Origin: Pseudomonas viridiflava
GTDB lineage: Bacteria; Pseudomonadota; Gammaproteobacteria; Pseudomonadales; Pseudomonadaceae
NCBI RefSeq assembly: GCF_900583165.1
Contig: NZ_UTKY01000091.1
Span: 62,001-126,000, forward strand
Direction: 5' to 3'
Length of the DNA: 64,000 nucleotides
Numbering within the stretch: the first letter of the stretch is position 1; every line of letters begins with the position of its first letter. Both the position numbers and the translations under genes were made by a program. Positions 60,012-64,000 of the stretch are shown one piece after another. The notes below the pieces were generated by a model. It had not been told where the DNA came from. It searched no databases and saw only the letters and a list, made by a program, of their open reading frames with translations.

Positions 60012-61418
60012 ATGGGCTTGAACAACCAGTGGATGCAACGCGACCTCGCCGTGCTGTGGCATCCCTGCACCCAGATGAAAGACCACCAGCAACTGCCGCT
60101 GATCCCGATCAAGCGCGGGGAAGGCGTGTGGCTGGAAGACTTCGAAGGCAAGCGCTACCTCGACGCCGTCAGTTCCTGGTGGGTCAACGTATTCGGCCAC
60201 GCCAACCCGCGTATCAACCAGCGTATCAAGGACCAGGTCGACCAACTGGAACACGTGATCCTCGCCGGTTTCAGCCACCAGCCGGTGATCGAGCTGTCCG
60301 AGCGCCTGGTAGCAATGACTCCCGAGGGCCTGACCCGCTGCTTCTACGCCGATAATGGGTCGTCCTGCATCGAAGTTGCGCTGAAAATGAGCTTTCACTA
60401 CTGGCTCAACCGCGGTCTGCCGAATAAAAAGCGCTTCGTCACCCTCACCAACAGCTACCACGGCGAAACCATCGCCGCGATGTCGGTGGGCGACGTGCCG
60501 CTGTTTACCGAGACCTACAAGGCGCTGCTGCTGGACACCATCAAGGTGCCAAGCCCCGATTGCTACCTGCGCCCCGAGGGCGTGAGCTGGGAAGAGCACT
60601 CGCGCACGATGGCCCAGGTGATGGAACAGACCCTGGCCGAAAACCACGACACCGTCGCCGCCGTGATCATCGAACCGCTGATCCAGGGTGCCGGTGGCAT
60701 GCGCATGTACCACCCGGTGTACCTCAAGCTGCTGCGTGAAGCCTGCGACCGCTACGGTGTGCACCTGATCCACGATGAAATCGCCGTGGGCTTCGGCCGT
60801 ACCGGCAGCATGTTTGCGTGTGAACAAGCCGGCATTCGCCCTGACTTCCTGTGCCTGTCCAAAGCCCTCACCGGCGGCTATTTGCCGTTGGCGGCCGTGG
60901 TCACCACCGATGACGTGTACGACGCGTTCTACGACGACTACCCTACCCTGCGCGCCTTCCTGCACTCTCACAGCTACACCGGCAACCCGCTGGCGTGCGC
61001 GGCGGCGCTGGCAACCTTGGATATCTTCGAAGAAGACAACGTCATCGAAAACAACAAGGCCCTGGCCCAGCGCATGGGCACCGCCACCGCGCACCTGGTG
61101 GACCACCCGCACGTCTCGGAAGTGCGCCAGACCGGCATGGTGCTGGCCATCGAGATGGTGCAGGACAAAGCCACCAAGACCGCCTACCCGTGGCAAGAGC
61201 GTCGCGGCCTGAAGGTGTTCGAACATGCCTTGGAACGCGGCGCGTTATTGCGGCCACTGGGCAGCGTGGTGTATTTCCTGCCGCCCTATGTAATTACGCC
61301 GGAGCAGATCGACTTCCTCGCCACCGTCGCCACAGAAGGGATCGACATCGCGACCAACAGCAAGGTCAGCGTCACGGTGCCGCAAGATTTTCACCCAGGC
61401 TTTCGCGATCCGGGTTGA
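60012..61418 (+). CDS. bioA: Adenosylmethionine–8-amino-7-oxononanoate aminotransferase
   Basis: A 468-residue class III PLP aminotransferase of biotin synthesis that uses SAM as amino donor. WHPCTQMKDHQ at the N-terminus is the BioA signature, YADNGSSCIEVALKMSFHYW and the PLP-Lys in LCLSKALTGGYLPLAAV (about residue 285) follow. GAGGAGA precedes ATG 60012. rsmE follows 29 bases downstream. The rest of the biotin genes are not in the window. Confidence 0.93.
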   Translation: MGLNNQWMQRDLAVLWHPCTQMKDHQQLPLIPIKRGEGVWLEDFEGKRYLDAVSSWWVNVFGHANPRINQRIKDQVDQLEHVILAGFSHQPVIELSERLVAMTPEGLTRCFYADNGSSCIEVALKMSFHYWLNRGLPNKKRFVTLTNSYHGETIAAMSVGDVPLFTETYKALLLDTIKVPSPDCYLRPEGVSWEEHSRTMAQVMEQTLAENHDTVAAVIIEPLIQGAGGMRMYHPVYLKLLREACDRYGVHLIHDEIAVGFGRTGSMFACEQAGIRPDFLCLSKALTGGYLPLAAVVTTDDVYDAFYDDYPTLRAFLHSHSYTGNPLACAAALATLDIFEEDNVIENNKALAQRMGTATAHLVDHPHVSEVRQTGMVLAIEMVQDKATKTAYPWQERRGLKVFEHALERGALLRPLGSVVYFLPPYVITPEQIDFLATVATEGIDIATNSKVSVTVPQDFHPGFRDPG

Positions 61419-61447
61419 TTGCCAATCTACTTTTCCAGAGAACAGAA

Positions 61448-62167
61448 ATGAGACTGTCCCGTTTTTTCACCGAAACTCCGCTGAGCATCGGCGAGCTTGA
61501 ATTGCCTGAAGCCCAGGCGCACTACATCAGCCGCGTCTTGCGCATGGGTGAAGGCGATGCCGTGCAATTGTTCGACGGCTCAGGCCAGGAGTTTTTGGGC
61601 AGCCTGCTGGAAGTCGGTAAGAAGCGCGTCACCGTGCAACTCACCGAAAGCTTCAACGGCCAGACGCAATCACCGCTGCACATCCACCTCGGCCAGGGCC
61701 TTTCTCGAGGAGAGCGGATGGATTGGGCGATCCAGAAGGCCACTGAACTGGGCGTCAACGAAATCACCCCCATCTTCAGTGACCGCTGCGAAGTGCGCCT
61801 CAAGGACGAACGCGCCGACAAACGCCTGCAGCACTGGCGGCAGGTGGCGGTCAGCGCGTGCGAACAATGTGGGCGTTCAACGGTGCCTGTGATTCATCCG
61901 CCGCTGTTGCTGGCGGACTGGTTGAAACAGACCGAGGCCGATTTGAAATTGGTGCTGCACCCGGTGGCAGAGCCGATGGTGAGCCATGCCAAGCCTGCGA
62001 GCCTGGCCTTTTTGATCGGCCCCGAAGGTGGGTTGACGGATAGCGAAGTCGACACCGCCCAGGCCGCTGGCTACCACGCCGCACGCCTTGGGCCGCGGGT
62101 GTTGCGTACCGAGACAGCGCCGGTCGTCGCGTTGGCAGTCGCTCAACAGTTGTGGGGCGATTTCTAA
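61448..62167 (+). CDS. rsmE: 16S rRNA (uracil-1498-N3)-methyltransferase
   Basis: A 239-residue SPOUT methyltransferase. An N-terminal PUA-like domain (RLSRFFTETPLSIGELEL, HYISRVLRMGEGDAVQLFDGSG) is followed by the knotted domain with the SAM site FLIGPEGGLTDSEV and the C-terminal LGPRVLRTETAPVVAL. It methylates U1498 in the small-subunit rRNA. Transcribed with bioA. Confidence 0.95.
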   Translation: MRLSRFFTETPLSIGELELPEAQAHYISRVLRMGEGDAVQLFDGSGQEFLGSLLEVGKKRVTVQLTESFNGQTQSPLHIHLGQGLSRGERMDWAIQKATELGVNEITPIFSDRCEVRLKDERADKRLQHWRQVAVSACEQCGRSTVPVIHPPLLLADWLKQTEADLKLVLHPVAEPMVSHAKPASLAFLIGPEGGLTDSEVDTAQAAGYHAARLGPRVLRTETAPVVALAVAQQLWGDF

Positions 62168-62168
62168 A

Positions 62169-62258
62169 ATGTGGGAGGGGGCTTGCCCCCGATTGCGGTA
62201 TGTCAGCAAAAAATAGGTGTCTGACACACTGCTATCGGGGGCAAGCCCCCTCCCACAT
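62169..62258. repeat. REP doublet downstream of rsmE
   Basis: Standard head-to-head arms between convergent genes, closely similar to the copy at 30–118. Confidence 0.9.
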
Positions 62259-62279
62259 TTAGGTTGGGTTATCAGGCCA

Positions 62280-63182
62280 TTACTCCACCGGGTCACTGAC
62301 AGGCTTGGCAATAATCGCCTTCAATTCACTGGTCATCGGGAACTCCAGGTTCAAGCCCTTCGGCGGGATTGGCTGTTCAAACCAGCGCTGGTAAATCCCG
62401 TTGATCTCGCCGCTGCTGTACAGCTCGCCGAGGGTCTCGTTGACCAGTGCCAGAAACTGCGGGTCGCCCTTACGCAGCATGCAGCTGTAGATTTCCCGCG
62501 ACTGCTCTTTGCCGACCACCACCCACTTGTGCGGGTCTTTGGCTTTGGCGCGCTCGCCGTAGAGCAGCGCGTCGTCCATATAGAACGCGGCTGCGCGGCC
62601 GGTTTCAAGCATCTTGAACGCCTCGCCGTGGTCCTTGGCGCTGATCACAAACATATTGGCCTTGTGCTCGGCGTTGTAGCGCTTGAGGAAACGCTCGTTG
62701 GTGGTACCGGCGGTGGTCACCACGTTCTTGCCGGTCAAGTCGGCGAAGCCTTGGATGCCACTGTTCTTGGCCGTCAGCAACTGGCCCTTGACGTAGATAA
62801 ACCCGTAGGAAAACGCCACCTGCTTTTGCCGCTCAGCTGTCACTCCGGTGGAGCCGCACTCCAGATCGACGGTACCGTTCTGCACCAAGGGGATACGGGT
62901 CTGGGAGGTTACCAGGTTGTATTTCACCTTAAGGTCGGCCACCCCGGTTTTCTGCTGGATGCGCTCGACGATCTTGCTCGCCAGGTCTACCGAATAACCC
63001 ATAGGCTTGCCGCTGTGATCCCCCACATAGGAAAACGGCACCGACGCATCGCGATAACCCAGCGTAATGGACTTGGAACTGGCGATCTTGGCCAGTGCGC
63101 CGCTCAGCGGGGGTTCGTTTGCATACGCCTGTGCACTCAACAGAAGCCCCAGGGTGCAGCCGGTCAACAGGATTTTTTTCAT
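62280..63182 (-). CDS. Periplasmic amino-acid-binding protein (glutamate/aspartate type)
   Basis: A 300-residue family 3 binding protein with a signal peptide (KKILLTGCTLGLLLSAQAYA, cleavage about residue 22). The fold begins KSITLGYRDASVPFSYVGDHSGKPMGYSVDL and carries NGTVDLECGSTGVT and FADLTGKNVVTTAGTTNE, as in GltI-type acidic amino-acid receptors. It is the last gene of a leftward group with a RidA-like protein and a D-amino-acid dehydrogenase, so it may serve the same amino-acid pathway. No permease is visible within the window. Confidence 0.85.
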   Translation of the reverse strand: MKKILLTGCTLGLLLSAQAYANEPPLSGALAKIASSKSITLGYRDASVPFSYVGDHSGKPMGYSVDLASKIVERIQQKTGVADLKVKYNLVTSQTRIPLVQNGTVDLECGSTGVTAERQKQVAFSYGFIYVKGQLLTAKNSGIQGFADLTGKNVVTTAGTTNERFLKRYNAEHKANMFVISAKDHGEAFKMLETGRAAAFYMDDALLYGERAKAKDPHKWVVVGKEQSREIYSCMLRKGDPQFLALVNETLGELYSSGEINGIYQRWFEQPIPPKGLNLEFPMTSELKAIIAKPVSDPVE

Positions 63183-63207
63183 TGTTGTTCTCCGTTGGTC
63201 TTTGAGT

Positions 63208-63558
63208 TTATTTACGTACGGCAATCACGCTGATTTCCACCAGCACACTGGGCCGCGCCAGCTCCGCTTGAAGGGTGGTACGCGTCGGCGCCATGCCCGG
63301 CGAAAGCCACGCGGACCACACCGCGTTCATCGGTGCAAAACCTTCTTTGATGTCTTTCAGGTAAATCGTCGCATTGAGCAGATGGTCCTTGTCGCTGCCC
63401 GCCTGGGCCAGCAGCCCATCGATCTTGGCTAGCACCTCCTGGGTTTGGGTCGTGACGTCCTGGCCGTCGCCGGGCACTTGGCCGGAAAGAAATACCAGGT
63501 CCTTGAACGTCGCAGCGCCGCAGAGGCGATCATTGCTGCTGATTCGGGTGATGGTCAT
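63208..63558 (-). CDS. RidA-family enamine/imine deaminase
   Basis: A 116-residue RidA-like protein. FLSGQVPGDGQDVTTQTQEV and LNATIYLKDIKEGFAPMN, with the substrate-binding Arg in MAPTRTTLQAEL and the Glu in SVLVEISVIAV, are typical. RidA proteins hydrolyse reactive imines released by amino-acid oxidases and dehydrogenases, which fits the D-amino-acid dehydrogenase gene 11 bases upstream. ATG 63558 is chosen over a codon three residues earlier. Confidence 0.9.
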   Translation of the reverse strand: MTITRISSNDRLCGAATFKDLVFLSGQVPGDGQDVTTQTQEVLAKIDGLLAQAGSDKDHLLNATIYLKDIKEGFAPMNAVWSAWLSPGMAPTRTTLQAELARPSVLVEISVIAVRK

Positions 63559-63569
63559 TGGGTGCATCC

Positions 63570-64000
63570 TTATGCGGCGCGAGGCGTGAGGCCCTGCATA
63601 TCAATGGAAGGAACGTGCTGGCCGATCAGCTCTGCCAACAGCTGGCCGCTGCCGCAGGCCAGGGTAAACCCGAGGGCACCATGGCCCAGGTTCAGCCACA
63701 GGTTGTGATAGACGCTGGCGCCAATCAGCGGCACGCCGGTGGGGGTGGCTGGGCGCATGCCGGCCCATTCCACCGCGTGGGCGTAGTCGCCTGCCATAGG
63801 AAAAGTCTCCAGCGCCTGGCGTTTCATCAGGGCCAGGCGCTTGGGCTCAAGGCCGGCATCGAAGCCGACGATATCGACCATCGCCGCCACCCGCAGTTGC
63901 TCGCCAATGCGGGCGTAGACGATCTTGCGGTCGTAGTCAGTGATGCTCGTATTCGGCGCCTGGTGCTGCGCGCCAATCGGCACGCTGAGGCTGTAGCCCT
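63570..64000 (-). CDS. D-amino-acid dehydrogenase, C-terminal part (cut by the window end)
   Basis: About 143 residues of a DadA-type flavoenzyme, open to the right edge. Reading from the edge gives GYSLSVPIGAQHQAP, the conserved strand of the substrate domain, then AAMVDIVGFDAGLEPKR, AVEWAGMRPATPTGVPLIG and the FAD-binding NLWLNLGHGALGFTLACGSG. The enzyme oxidises D-amino acids to keto acids and ammonia with transfer of electrons to quinones. It is the first visible gene of a leftward operon with the RidA-like and binding-protein genes. Which DadA paralogue it is cannot be judged. Confidence 0.88.
   Translation of the reverse strand, partial: GYSLSVPIGAQHQAPNTSITDYDRKIVYARIGEQLRVAAMVDIVGFDAGLEPKRLALMKRQALETFPMAGDYAHAVEWAGMRPATPTGVPLIGASVYHNLWLNLGHGALGFTLACGSGQLLAELIGQHVPSIDMQGLTPRAA

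Noticed and set aside
30..62258. Regularly recurring repeats that might be taken for CRISPR
   Set aside because: They are paired inverted REP arms scattered singly between genes, not tandem repeats with equal spacers, and no cas genes are present.
1..64000. tRNA or rRNA genes
   Set aside because: No cloverleaf-like CCA-ended segments or rRNA blocks were seen in the gaps; a covariance search would be the decisive test.

Overview
The window looks like chromosomal DNA of a Pseudomonas of the P. fluorescens group. The evidence is high GC, densely packed genes, gene blocks in the order known from pseudomonads (gbdR–sdaB–choline transporter–bet; fba–pgk–epd–tkt–regulator–metK), an SAH riboswitch before ahcY, and about eighteen REP doublets whose arms read GTGGGAGGGGGCTTGCCCCC. 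No rRNA, tRNA, CRISPR array, phage or insertion sequence was seen. The only clear accessory module is a hipBA toxin–antitoxin cassette at 33.1–34.7 kb.

0.1–15.3 kb is a quaternary-amine catabolism region. It holds the end of a carnitine operon (lcdH and a hotdog thioesterase), the regulator gbdR, the serine dehydratase sdaB (serine is an end product of betaine breakdown), the choline ABC transporter cbcXWV, the BCCT transporter betT, the repressor betI, and betB–betA, which oxidise choline to glycine betaine. A perfect 20-bp palindrome between betT and betI carries the -35 hexamers of both divergent promoters, which makes it a convincing BetI operator.

15.4–32.9 kb is mixed. It contains an additional TldD/TldE-like protease pair, an RhlA-like acyltransferase followed by a DHA2-type exporter, the RNA helicase dbpA, a YhiN-type flavoprotein, a YccS-type membrane protein, an orphan solute-binding protein, an ElaA-type acetyltransferase, a small winged-helix protein with a YgjP-type metallopeptidase, a receiver–PAS–GGDEF–EAL protein, a PL7 alginate lyase and an exported broad-specificity amino-acid racemase.

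33.1–41.1 kb has the hipBA cassette between two 29-bp copies of the fba terminator, followed by leftward central-carbon genes: fba, two small lipoproteins (one MliC-like), pgk, epd and tkt.

41.3–54.3 kb carries the S-adenosylmethionine cycle: an ArsR–methyltransferase regulator with its own palindromic operator, metK, then ahcY behind an SAH riboswitch, then metF. Between metK and ahcY lie two small exported proteins flanking ligB, a cytochrome c, mltA, a MAPEG protein, a Na+/H+ antiporter, an FNT-family channel and an acyl-CoA thioesterase.

54.3–64 kb holds a glycosyltransferase-like protein, an orphan binding protein, rhlE with a roughly 200-nt leader, yceI–cytochrome b561, bioA–rsmE, an amino-acid-binding protein, a RidA protein, and the C-terminal part of a D-amino-acid dehydrogenase cut by the window end.

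I found no wholly new multi-gene system. The best leads are the repeat-bracketed hipBA unit, the double control (riboswitch plus ArsR–methyltransferase) of the SAM cycle, the stand-alone rhlA–exporter pair, the extra TldD/E pair, the DNA ligase with an export signal, and a REP subtype with an enlarged stem.
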